Origin: Isoetes taiwanensis
Taxonomy: Eukaryota > Streptophyta > Lycopodiopsida > Isoetales > Isoetaceae
Length of the DNA: 64,000 nucleotides
NCBI GenBank assembly: GCA_021234155.1
Contig: JAJEKV010000051.1
Span: 6,608,761 to 6,672,760 of the forward strand
Direction: 5' to 3'
The position numbers were made by a program, and so were the translations under genes. Below the pieces are notes generated by a model. It was not told the origin of the DNA, did no database searches, and saw only the letters and a program-made list of their open reading frames with translations. This document shows, piece by piece, positions 51,705 through 63,015 of this stretch. Position 1 is the first letter of the stretch; every line of letters starts with the position of its first letter.

Positions 51705-54700
51705 TGTTGTGGTTGTCATGTAATAATTGTAAGTGATATTCTAATCTATGAGAAGCAGTGGCAGTAGATTAGAGTGTCAACAGTGATCTATGAGAAGCAG
51801 TGGCAGTAGATCAACCTAAGAAAGTGTGAAAAATATGTGGAAAAAGTAAAGTGGCGGGCAGGTACTACCCAGACGTTGCTAGGCTCGCCAGAAAACTCAT
51901 GATACCCCCTGCCCGCCACTTAGGGTTTTGGGTTGACTGGTCAACGGGTCAAAGTCAATGACAGCTGGAAAATAAGGACAGCAGGGCACCCAAATATTTA
52001 GGCAAGTTGGAAAACCTTCTATATGTAGAGCATGCACGTTTTGACAAGTGTAGATATCCAGGTTGATGAGAAAAGATATAAAATGAATGATATGCATAGA
52101 GATGAACCAGCTGTGTGTAGATCTTTGTGCAAGTGAACGGAGTTGCATTTTGTCAAAGGTTATTGGATGAGTGACCATATTTTGGCTCCATGAATCTACA
52201 AGCCTTGTTTATAAAGTTGTCTAGCAAATTTGGTGAATTAAGTTATTATTATACTGACAATTCTGGAACAATTTCTACAGTGGTATCAGAGCTAAGGTGA
52301 TTCAGGATGTCAACCAGATTCGGTGCCAATTTGCTAGCAACTGTCGAAGTGTTTAAAGGTGACACTGGTTTTCAAATTTGGAAAGAAGGAATTGAATCTG
52401 TTTTAAAGTTTGAGAATCTTTGGGGCTTAATTGATGGCAGTACATTTGCCATGGCTACTTCTCGCAGATCTCCCCGCAAGATCCGGCACCGCAGTGCTAA
52501 TCCAGGAAGTGGCCCCACTGTGAGTGTAAGTGCAAGCTCAGGTGGTGAAAGCTCCGGTGGTGGATCTGTTGTTGGTGGAGGTAGCTCTGCAATTCAAACG
52601 GATGCCACTAAAATAATGGAGGCTCAAGCCATTATTATGAGCAAGGTAGGAACTGCTTTGAAATTAAAATTGAGAGGTAAAATGACCAAAGGAGATGTGG
52701 GAATATATGATTAAACATTTTGAAATCAAGAGTTCATCTCAGATAGATGTTTTAGAAAAACAACTTAGAAGACTTAAGTTGTTTGAAAAAGACAATATAA
52801 CTGAGTTTATGGAGAAATTTGAGTCCATAATTGCAGACTTAGAAGGTGCAGGATCTATTGTGAATGATCAAAATCAAATTCTGTACTTGGCCAAGTCAGT
52901 TTCTCATAATTCTCATTTAGCTACACTAATTAGGAATGTGGCTACTAGCAAAGAGCATCTTTGAAAAATGATTCAAACAGAGTTTGAACAAACTCGAAGG
53001 GGTTTTGATGATGAAGAGCAATCATCGTAAGTACTATACAAATGGGAAGTTTAAAAAGGGTGGAAGTACTTCAGAAATCAGTAAAGATAAAATAGGGCCA
53101 TGTTTTAAATGTAACAGGTATGGTCATTTAAAAGCAAATTGTATTTTTGAAGGCAAGGTGTTCAAGTGTTTTAACTGTGATGGTAAAGGACATTTGGCTT
53201 CAGAATGTCCAAGTCCTAAATCTTCATCTGGAAGAGGGAGAGGTCGTGCCAGAACTGGAGGCAGGGGGAGAGGGAGGTTTCAACCAAGTATGAATCTGGT
53301 TAAAGAGGAAAGTATTGAAGAAGCTAGCAGTGGAGATGAAATTTTTGAGGTAAAGTGTAATCATGTCTCAAATAATGTTCTTACTTCAAAATCCTTGCAT
53401 GACAATTTTTGTGTGATAGATTCAAGAGCAGAAAAAAGTGTAGTCTTCAAGCCAAATCTGCTTCAGAATTGTGTAAAGAAAGTTGGGCATGTACAGTTGG
53501 GAGATGGTGGAGTGCAGCAGATTAAGGATGCTGGTGTTTTAGAAATCTTTGATTTACAAGGGAAACCTGTTAAACTCAGAGATGTGTTGTGTGTTCTGAT
53601 TTCAGTAAGCCAACTTGTTGATCTTGGATACAAAGTTGTATTTGAAAAACTGGAGTGTACTATTTTTCATGATAATGAAATCAAGTTTGTTGGCAGACGT
53701 GTTGGTAACTTGTTTGGTTTTCAATACAGTCATGTTCCATGTCTAAATTCCATTGAATGTACATCCAAACAAGTTTGGCACACTAGACTTGGACATACAA
53801 ATTTCAAGAACCTTGATGCTCTGGAAAAAAGAGGGTTGATCACCATGACTTCAAATAAGGAAGAGAAGGTTTGTGCTGGCTGTATGCTTGGAAAGCAGAC
53901 TAGACAAATCTTTAAGAAGTCAAAACACAGGTCAAAAAGAATTTTGGAGTTAATTCACACAGATTTATGTGGGCCTATAAATGTAACTAGTATATCTGGT
54001 TATAAGTATTTTATGACTTTCATTGACGATTTCAGTAGAAGAGCTAATTGCTATTTATTGAAATCAAAAGATCAAGCTCTAGATGCTCTTAAAATTTTTG
54101 TTGCTGAAGTAGAGTTGGAAACTGGAGCAAAAATCAAATGTATCAGATCTGACAGAGGTGGTGAATATCTGGTAGATGAATTTAAATGGTTTTGTGCATC
54201 CAAAGGTATTAAAAGACAACTTACATGTCGGTATTCTCCACAGCAGAATGGAGTAGCAGAAAGAAAAAATAGAACTTTATTAAATGCAGTCAGATCTATG
54301 TTGAAGTATTCAGGATTGCCAAATTTTTTATGGGATGAGGCACTGAAAACTGCAGTGTTTATTCAAAACAGGTTGCCTTCAATGAGCATAAATGGAGCTA
54401 TACCTGAAATGCTATGGTCAGGTAAGGCACCATCCTTTGACAAATTTAGAACTTATGGTTGTTTGGCATTTGCACAGGTTCCAGAAGAATTAAGGAAAAA
54501 GCTTGATGATCGATCTTATATTTGCTATCTGGTAGGTTATGATGAAAATTCAAAGGGATATAGATTATACAATCCAGCTCAAAGGAAAATAATCATTAGC
54601 AGAGATGTGGTATTTTCTGAAAATCTGTTTTACAGAACTATTCCAAAAGTAAATACAGCAGATGGCAAAGAAGCTATGAATAATCAAGAGGAAACTAATA

Positions 54701-57257
54701 GTCTACATGAAGAGTCAATTAAACATGAAGGAAAAACTAGTGTAAATGGTCAGACTAAGGTTGCAGACTTTAGTGATGATGATGATGAGGTAGAACAAGT
54801 AGAAGAACCTGCAAATGAGACTGAAAAACCTGCAGAAGATACTCAACATATACATGAAGAAATAGTGGAAAGACCAAAAAGGAAAAGAAGAACTGAAGCA
54901 CAGATGCTACAGGATGAAAATAAGGATACTGCATTGTTTGGAAGGAATGTTCATGGCAGAAGCAAAAGATTGCTGGAAAGTGAGGGGGAAATAAACACAG
55001 TATTTGATATTCTAGTGCTAGAAAATGAAGAAGCTCCAAAAAGTTACAATGAGGCCATAAGTGGAAAAAATAAAGATGACTGGAGGAAAGCTATGGAAGA
55101 TGAGATGAACTCATTTCATAGAACTAATACTTATGTACTTGTGGACAGACCTGAAAGTAAAAATGTTGTAGGAAGCAAATGGATATACAGAATTAAACTT
55201 GGAGCTGATGGGAAATCCAGAAAATACAAAGCTAGACTTGTTGCTCAAGGATTCACTCAAAAGCAAGGTCAAGACTTTGATGAAACATTTTCTCCATTAG
55301 TAAAGATTAATAGTCTTAGAATGTTGTTAGCTATTGCAAATTCTGAAGACTTAGAGATTCATCATATGGATGTCAGTACAACATTTTTAAATGCTAAATT
55401 GGAAGAAGAAATTTATCAAACCAGCTCCAGGATTTGACAAAATTGAAGGTAAGGTTTGGAAATTGAATCGAGCTGTTTATGGGTTAAAACAGGCTCCTAG
55501 AGAATGGTACAAATGTATGGATGGCTATTTGCTTGAACAAGGATTTGAAAAGTTTATGTGTGATGGGAATCTATACAGATTTAGAAGTGGAGATGAATGG
55601 TGTGTGATTGCCCTATATGTAGATGATAACATTATGGTGGCAAAAGGCAAGAATATTCTTTTGCATTGTAAGAATATTTTGAGTAAAAGATTTCAAATGA
55701 CTGATTTAGGAGAACTGAAGAGGTTTCTTGGAATTGAAGTCTGCCGGGACAAGACAAACAAGACTTTACTTTTAAGTCAACAAACACATATTACTAATAT
55801 GTTAAAAACTTTCAAAATGGTGATGATTGTAATGTTGCAGATACTCCATTAGTACCGGACACTGGTGTTTTTGAGTTTTTGGTAATTTCGGAAGATATGT
55901 GCCCAAAATCTTTACATGGGGAGGTGAGGCAAATGGAAAGAACTCCATCTGTGTCTTTGATTGGTTGTCTTGCTTATGTGGCTAATTGTACAAGGCCGCC
56001 TTAGATATTTCCTTTTTGTCAATTTATTAAGCAGATATAATAACAATCCCTGGTGTAGCTCATTGGACAAGACAAAAAGGATTTTGAGGTATTTAAAGGG
56101 CTCCTTAGAAGTTGGAATTATGTACAATCCATGCTAAACTTGAATGGAAAGCATATTGTGATTCTTATGTGGCTAATTGGGGAGACTTAGATCAAAAAAT
56201 CCACTCATTTGGGGTTGCTAAAAAAGGTTATTTAGTCATGTTAGGTGGGGCACCAGGCACTGGGGAAGTGCAAAAAGTAGTCTAGCATAGCACGGAAGTG
56301 CAAGTCTAGCATAGAGGCTGAATTTGAATACTGATCTGACACCGCTTAGTAGCAAAGGAGTTGATTTGGGAAAGAAGACTCTTAGCGTAATTGGAAACTC
56401 CACGTAATAATCCCATCTTTATTTTCTTGTGACAATACCAGTTGCATAGCTATGTCAAAAAACCCTGTTCTTCATGAAAGAACAAAGCACATCGAAATGG
56501 AAGTCCACTTTCTTAGAGACATGGTAAAGAAAAACATGCTACAAATGATATATGTTGCAACTGATGGACAATTAGCTGATATTCTCACCAAGGCACTTAC
56601 AGCCAGCAGATTTCTCAAGTTAAGAACAATAATCCACTATAATCAGAATCTGCTTATTACATGAAGGGGGAATGTTGTGGTTGTCATGTAATAATTGTAA
56701 GTGATATTCTAATCTATGAGAAGCAGTGGCAGTAGATTAGAGTGTCAACAGTGATCTATGAGAAGCAGTGGCAGTAGATCAACCTAAGAAAGTGTGAAAA
56801 ATATGTGGAAAAGTAAAGTGGCGGGCGGTGTACTACCCGTGACGTTGCTAGGGCTCTTGAGAAAACTCATGATACCCCCTGCCCGCCACTTAGGGTTTTG
56901 GGTTGACTGGTCAACGGGTCAAAGTCAATGACAGCTGGAAAATAAGGACATCAGGGCATCCAAATATTTAGGCAAGTTGGAAAACCTTCTATATGTAGAG
57001 CATGCACGTTTTGACAAGTGTAGATATCCAGGTTGATGAGAAAAGATATAAAATGAATGATATGCATAGAGATGAACCAGCTGTGTGTAGATCTTTGTGC
57101 AAGTGAACGGAGTTGCATTTTGTCAAAGGTTATTGGATGAGTGACCATATTTTGGCTCCATGAACCTACGCTTGTACAAGCCTTGTTTATAAAGTTGTCT
57201 AGCAAATTTGGTGAATTAAGTTATTATTATACTGACAATTCTGGAACAATTTCTACA
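51705..57257 (+). mobile_element. Young Ty1/copia LTR retrotransposon, near whole
   Basis: LTRs 51705-52279 and 56673-57257 begin TGTTGTGG and end CTACA. The target duplication ACTTT is perfect (51700-51704 and 57258-57262). A primer-binding site tggtatcagagc (52281-52292) and a purine tract gaaggggga before the 3' LTR are present. Parts: gag 52307-52964; two zinc knuckles CFKCNRYGHLKANC and CFNCDGKGHLASEC (about 53090-53215); protease region about 53400-53470; GAG-pre-integrase about 53760-53950; integrase about 53950-54500 (HTDLCG, DDFSRR, SDRGGEY, QQNGVAERKN); reverse transcriptase about 55020-55850 (SKWIYRIK, ALYVDDNIM); RNase H tail about 56450-56660. The LTRs are almost identical apart from one GC-rich patch and a ~10-bp indel, so insertion was recent. 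The reading frame carries roughly six or more breaks. Confidence 0.95.
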
Positions 57258-57640
57258 ACTTTATGGAAAAACGCTTACGGTGGCATGCAATGCTCACATC
57301 TTATGTACATAATGTTTGTTTAAACAGTTTTGTCCTGTATGGGGACCTGGTTTGATATAACAGGCAGAGGTTGAACAATTACGGAAGATGTTCTTGCTCT
57401 CAGAACTAGGTGTCAAGAGTCAAACTCTTTAACCAATGTTACTTGTTGAAACAGATATAATGCCATTAGAGGATAAGGCATTATGCCAATCACTTGATAT
57501 TTACCAAAGAATACAAAACTTGGAAGATACATGTTCCCATGATTGGACTCGCAGCATGCAACAAACTCCCACAAACATGCTCTTTCATCCATTCATCTCA
57601 GCGAAGTATTTTTGCATTGGTTGAGAAGCAAAAAATGCAT
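57258..57640 (+). mobile_element. RTE-like LINE remnant, 3' part
   Basis: Continues the LINE split by the copia insertion: LWKNAYGGMQCSHLMYI, then a segment reading RKMFLLRELGVKSQT, PMLLVETDIMPLEDKALCQS and LDIYQRIQNLEDT, which resembles the C-terminal region of RTE-like ORF2 proteins. Frames change several times. Together with 51305-51704 it marks one pre-existing LINE. Confidence 0.7.
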
Positions 57641-59200
57641 GTTATCTGTATCCCTGCACAATATAAACACTAAAACATATACATGGGATAAAAACCTCTA
57701 AAATAAACGGGCAGATCACGCATGTCACACGACAAAAACTTAAAAGAAATATAGGCCGGTCAAGAAGGAGAAACCCACTATACGATTACAAAATCTGTAA
57801 CATTCTAGAAAGGAACAACATGCAATGTATATGCTGAAAACATATGCAATCTATATGCACTTTATTTTGGACAAGTCATATCTTTAAGTGTTAAAACAAA
57901 ATGTGATATTATATGATAAGAATCATAAAAGATACACTTGTAATTCAGAAGTCATATCTTGAGAACAAGAATGCCAGAGGACATTATATGGTAAAATAAA
58001 TGATATATGATACCGAACTAGCCATCCAATCAGGATCAAGTGAATAAACATGAATAAGCAGTACACCTACTACTAAACATCATTCGATCCTTAAGAGAGG
58101 ATGGACATTTGTTACAGAACAAGAACAACAAAATTTCGCAAATATCTTTGATATATGCTTAGAACAAAAAAATGGTGCATGCATACCTCAAGAACTCCTG
58201 TTGTTACCATTACCATTCTTTTAATATATTGATGACACGGTTCTTCAAAAAAAAAAACGAACTCCATGTTGTTAGATGTTCTTGAAAAATTCGAGCTTCT
58301 GTTTGCAAGACTCCTTGCAAGACTTCAAACAAGAATATGATATACTACTTCATATTTGCAAGACTCCTTGCAAGACTCTAACCGGAACCTTACTCCGTTT
58401 GTGCGAAGCCTTCGAAAATCTGATATGAAACACACTTCGCTCCTTTTTCCTAACTCGTTCATGGCCATTTCCACGTCCGCCAAGAAGAATTGCCACGTCC
58501 GCCAAAATTTTTTGACACATCCCCCAATGGTTCTGTTGCCTTCAACGGCGACCCTCCCCTAGAACCGCGTTATGATTTGACAAAATATAGGCCTAAGGCC
58601 CTTTTTCCACAGTAGTCTTATCTCTAAAAGTCACATATTTTATCCAATGATTTGTGGCCACCTATTGTCTTAAAAGTAAATCATTTTTCCACTACAAGAA
58701 ATTTATCGCGGCGGCCAAGGCCGCCTCGAACATTTCTCTTTACCGACTTGGTGTAAGTTGAAGCCCAAGTAATATGAAGGGCATTATAAAGAAATAAAAA
58801 TTTTCCACTAAACAATTCATCGATTAGTCATGTTAACTAGTCCAATTGCTAAAAGGCAAGAACATTTAAATCCCTAAAATCTATTCCCTTGATAATGTGA
58901 TGCCAAAGTGACATGAAATGAATGGCTCTATTATAAAGTTACTAACCTGTCTAATTAAATGCACTGTGATGTCCAACGGTGGAAAATTCTCAATTATGAA
59001 ACTAACTTCTGGACCATTTCTTTTTGTTTAGACTCGTTCAGTTAGACTCCTTATTTAACATCCTAATCCTTCTAACTTCGCTTTAGTTTAGAATTGCTAC
59101 GACTACTTGATGTATCAATCTTAGCAAATAGCTGGAAAACATGCAGGAGTTGAACCCACACAATTGCCGTGTGTTTTGTGCCTGTAGGATAGATAGGTGC
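57641..59200. other. Intergenic with a possible CACTA-type end
   Basis: No gene recognised. A 23-bp direct repeat, tttgcaagactccttgcaag plus act, lies at 58302-58324 and 58355-58377. At 58690 CACTACAAGAA followed by GC-rich gcggcggccaaggccgcc looks like the terminus of a CACTA (EnSpm) DNA transposon, but I find no opposite end, so it is a partial remnant or solo end. Confidence 0.45.
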
Positions 59201-59261
59201 TATAGTCGACCACCATGGGATCCCCATTATTGCTCTTTTCGTCCTTTTTTTTGTTTCCACC

Positions 59262-59620
59262 ATCCGATGACAGTCAGTGGGTTTTGGGCCTGGGTGGGGA
59301 TCGTCCATTACCAATGGCTTTACCACTAGGATGTCACCGCGATGGATGTTCTTTTTACTATATTCACTCCCGTTTTCTTCCCTTTTTTTTTATCTGCATC
59401 CGATGAGAGTCAGTGGGTTTTGGGCCTGGGTGGGGATCTCCCATTACCAATGGCTTTACCACTAGGCTATCACCGCGATGAATACCATTTTCATTACCCC
59501 CTCCCCCCTCCCCCCCTCCTTCCTGTCTTTCTTAGTGCATCGATGATAGTCAGTGGGTTTTGGGCCTGGATGGGGATCGCCCATTACCAATAGCTTGACC
59601 ACTAGGCTGTCATCCCGATA
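59262..59620 (-). repeat. Three tandem SINE-like (tRNA-related) units
   Basis: Three copies of an ~80-bp core (about 59262-59345, 59398-59480, 59541-59620) are spaced ~140 bp apart by pyrimidine-rich spacers. On the minus strand each reads tagcctagtggtaaagcc, a good Pol III A-box context, then about 35 bp later ggcccaaaacc, an approximate B box. tRNA-derived plant SINEs often begin with CCTAGTGGTAAAG-type text. The pyrimidine spacers would be purine-rich tails on the minus strand. SINE identity is an inference. Confidence 0.5.
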
Positions 59621-59662
59621 CCTTACAAAGATGGATGGGGGGGATCCCATGGTAATTGAATA

Positions 59663-60476
59663 GCACGTCATCTATCCTACAGGCTAGAAATGGAGTTCTT
59701 TTTCTTTTTCTTTTTTCCCTTTTTTATTTTTTTATTTTTTATTTTTTTGTCAACGTACCTTATATGAACTCCAAATTTCTATATGTGATAGTATCGTTCG
59801 TAAAAGAATACTGGAGAAGTCATGCACACCTGTGTAGAGAGAATGGTTGAAGAAACATGCTTGTGATAACCATAAAAGTTGGAGGGTGCGTACCTTATTC
59901 GAAGTTCAATTCTTATCATTCCCTTGCACGACTTGTGTAGAAAAATGTTGAAGGATAACATACATTATAGACATAGCAACTCTTTATAAACGACATTTTT
60001 AGTGCGCTTCATTGTGTTTTTCGGTGAAAGTAAGATGAGGACGTCTTCTCTTATCCGCATGCGACTAAATGCGGTGTATAGCTGGTACGTCATCTATCAT
60101 ACAGGCTAGAAATGGAGTTTTTTTTTTTTTTTTAATCAACGTACCTTATATGAACTCCTCCAAATTTCTATATGTGATAGTATCATTCGTAAAAGAATAC
60201 CGGAGAAGTCATGCACACCTGTGTAGAGAAAATGGTTGAAGAAACATGCTTGTGATAACCATAAAAGTTGGAGCGTGCGTACCTTATTCGAAGTTTAATT
60301 CTTATCATTTCCTTGCATGATTTGTGTAGAAAAATGTTGAAGGATAACGTACATTATAGACATAGCAACTCTTTATAAACGACATTTTTAGTGCGCTTCA
60401 TTGTATTTTCCGGTGAAAGTAAGATGAGGGTGTCTTCTCTTCTCCGCATGCGACTAAGTGCGGTGTATAACTGGCC
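59663..60476. repeat. Tandem duplication of the Helitron helicase tail (~400 bp units)
   Basis: Units about 59663-60086 and 60087-60476 share acgtcatctatc, the T-run, caacgtaccttatatgaact and the segment complementary to the helicase C-terminus. The right-hand unit carries the tail of the real frame (ending at 60354); the left-hand unit repeats the last codons and the 3' flank with several differences. Confidence 0.88.
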
Positions 60477-62395
60477 GTGTGCGAATACCTCAGTACGCAA
60501 GTCGATAACGACGCGGTCCAATGTTAATCCTTGGCAACTGTTAAAGGTAGTTGCGTAAGATAATCGGAGGGGTAGCTGTCGTCTATGTATGGTCCAATGT
60601 CGATTCTCCGGTTGGTAGAAGAAGTCTGTTCTAGAGATTGGATATATGCATGAATCCTCTTGAGCTGTATCATCTAATACTTTTACCATCACGAATTTTG
60701 CGTGCATCGAGACGACCATAACTCTTGCATTTTTTACCAGACCCTTTTCCATGTCTAGTCGTTTCATAATGTGACATATTGCACCTATCTTAAACTTTAG
60801 TTCGTGATTGGGTATTCCAGAATGGGTGAAGTTATTTAGAAAATCTGATGTCGCATAGGGATGGTCATGTATAATTTCATCCTGTTCGGTGATGTGATCA
60901 TGGCTATAATATGGTTTGTCATTACTAGAGAGTCTATTAAGAACGCAACCGTTGATATTATCAACACTCTTGTTAATCGTTGATAAAAAGTTGCGTTTTT
61001 TGCATATTGACGAGTCCTGAAGGATGCTAGATGGATAGAGAAACTCAACGCTACTTTCAACGCTAGTAGTTGTGTTGAAGATATCCAACGAGACTGTGGG
61101 TTCTTCCCAATTTTCTCCTATACGATCAACAAACCGCATCAGTTCAGGATCTCGTGCATTCCGTATTGGTTGTTCTAATCTAAACACACGAAAACTTTGC
61201 CAGAGAGACGAGGATTTTATAGATGCATTATATGCTGCATTCCTCCCTCCTCCCTTGATAACAGGGGCTACCTGTCTGAAGTCTCCAGAGGCGATAAAGT
61301 GTTTGCCTCCAAAGGGAAGACCATTTCGACATAGTCATTGCAACAAATGATGGGCGCTTTCTATGACAGCTTTATTGGCCATTGGGAATTCATTCCAGAT
61401 AATGACCTTGGATGCAATGAGCAGTTCCGCTGCTCCAGAATCATGTTCTATCATTGAGTGAAGTCCTGCATTATTTTCTTCTACAGGGATTTGGAATAGG
61501 GAGTCGCCGTTAAGCCCCTCACGGATCTTGAGCGGCTAATCTTTGTTGTACCGCAATGAAGTGCTATACATTGATTGCCTCGTATAGATAAACATACACA
61601 ATTTAGCAAGAAGGTTTTTCCTCTACCGGCCTTTCCATCGACGAATATAGCTTGGTTGCTTTCTGATGTTTCGAACCATTTTTGAATGAAATTGTATATT
61701 TCACGTTGGTCTGTATTCATTATACTTGTCATTTGCATCACAGTATCTAAGTATCTCTGATGGTCAGACAATTTTTGTAGTTCACGCATAACATTTCTTC
61801 CAAGACGAGGATGCAGTTGGAGACCGAATGCCATGATGTTAGTACTATGTTGTGTTAGAATATTGTTGATCAAATGAAGAGATTCATTAAATGCAATTGC
61901 TTCATCATTTGGGTATTCATCTAATAGGTCAGTAGTCATTGGTATTTTGAACCTAGTCCATAGCTCCACCCCTGGACCTTGATCAAGAAGTAACATGGCA
62001 AAAAGAAATCGCAGCTGTGTGGGACTCAGTGATAGAGAAATTGCTTCTTCCATAACTAATACTGACTCATTATGTGCGGCGAGCAAGCCTTCTGCTTCTG
62101 CAGCTTGTTGATACGTTCCATATTGTTGGTCATTAACGATCTTCAACTCATCCCATGTTCTCACAGCACGATGCAGCAAGAGTTGCCTTAAATAAAATGC
62201 TTCTCCTACTCGAGGCAACAGTAATCGTATCCTACATACAACTGGCTGCCTTACCCGTTTCTTCACAATATTTCTCGTGAACCCCTCTCGCTCTTGTTCC
62301 ATATGCGCTCCAGATTCAATCGGCAATGCTGAATTATATATGGTCAACGTATGTTGTTCGTAATATTGAATGTATGTGAAGGCATCAAACTCGTT
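60354..62395 (-). mobile_element. Helitron helicase region (PIF1-like), broken
   Basis: Read on the minus strand. Complement(61481..62347) starts in the pre-helicase segment (LLPRVGEAFYLRQLLLHRAV, TWDELKIVNDQQYGTYQQA) and reaches Walker A GKAGRGKTFL near its end. The frame then shifts around 61510-61560, and reading resumes through VIIWNEFPMANKAVIESAHH, SGDFRQVAPVIKGGG, and complement(60354..61187) with LKFKIGAICHIMKRLDMEKG, LRLSYATTFNSCQGLTLDRV and HGQLYTALSRMRRRED. This order is that of Helitron PIF1-type helicases, which unwind DNA for rolling-circle transposition. Walker B has Asn for the usual Asp (WNEF against WDEA), and a stop precedes the LCRNGLPFGGKHF segment, so it is inactive. Confidence 0.9.
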
Positions 62396-62403
62396 ACCCA
62401 GGG

Positions 62404-63007
62404 CATGGAATAATTTAAGGGCTAAACTTAGCTATTTGGCGATTTTTTAGCACATTTAAAAAAAAAAATGGCTAAAGTAAATGGAAAAAATTGGGAAAAA
62501 AATAATAATTTTAGCTTAACTTTTTTCGAGACTGCACTAACCCTGGAGCTCTTTAGCCAAACGCTAGAAACTAAGAGGGTGAAATTTTGTATTGTTTAGC
62601 TAAACCATAGAAACTTTTAGAATAAATTTCTGGCTAGTATAGCTAACATCATTCTAGTTTATATGAAATATATGATTAGTAGTTTAGTTTCTAGCATTAT
62701 GAATTAATTTAAGTCCTATACTTTGCTAGTTAGAATTATTCTAGAATGTTTTCACAAAGAAAATGACTAAAATAAGTGGAAACAATTGGAAAAAGGTATA
62801 GTAATTTGGCTTAATATTTTTTGTTGGCCACACCATAGAAATTTTTCGAATGATGTTTGGGTTAGTTTAGCTAAACACTAGAAAGTATGAGAGGAAAAAT
62901 ATGTAGAGTTTAGCTAAAACACAGAAAGTTTTGGGATTGATATCGAGCAAGTTTAGCTAAAGTCATTCGGGCTAATAAGAAATATGCGATTAGTAATTTA
63001 TTCCCTG
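62404..63007. mobile_element. hAT-like MITE inside the Helitron
   Basis: A 604-bp AT-rich insert is flanked by a perfect 8-bp direct repeat ACCCAGGG (62396-62403 and 63008-63015), the target-site length of hAT transposons. Its ends are inverted repeats starting CATGGAATAATTTA on the left and, complemented, CAGGGAATAAATTA on the right. The interior repeats ttagctaaac and tagaaa motifs and has no coding frame. Removing one target copy makes the flanking Helitron sequence continuous. Confidence 0.85.
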
Positions 63008-63015
63008 ACCCAGGG

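Noticed and set aside
59140-59230. Possible tRNA gene (minus strand gtgggttcaactcctgc)
   Set aside because: A T-arm-like stretch is present, but I could not pair an acceptor stem or place a D arm. At best a tRNA-derived repeat.
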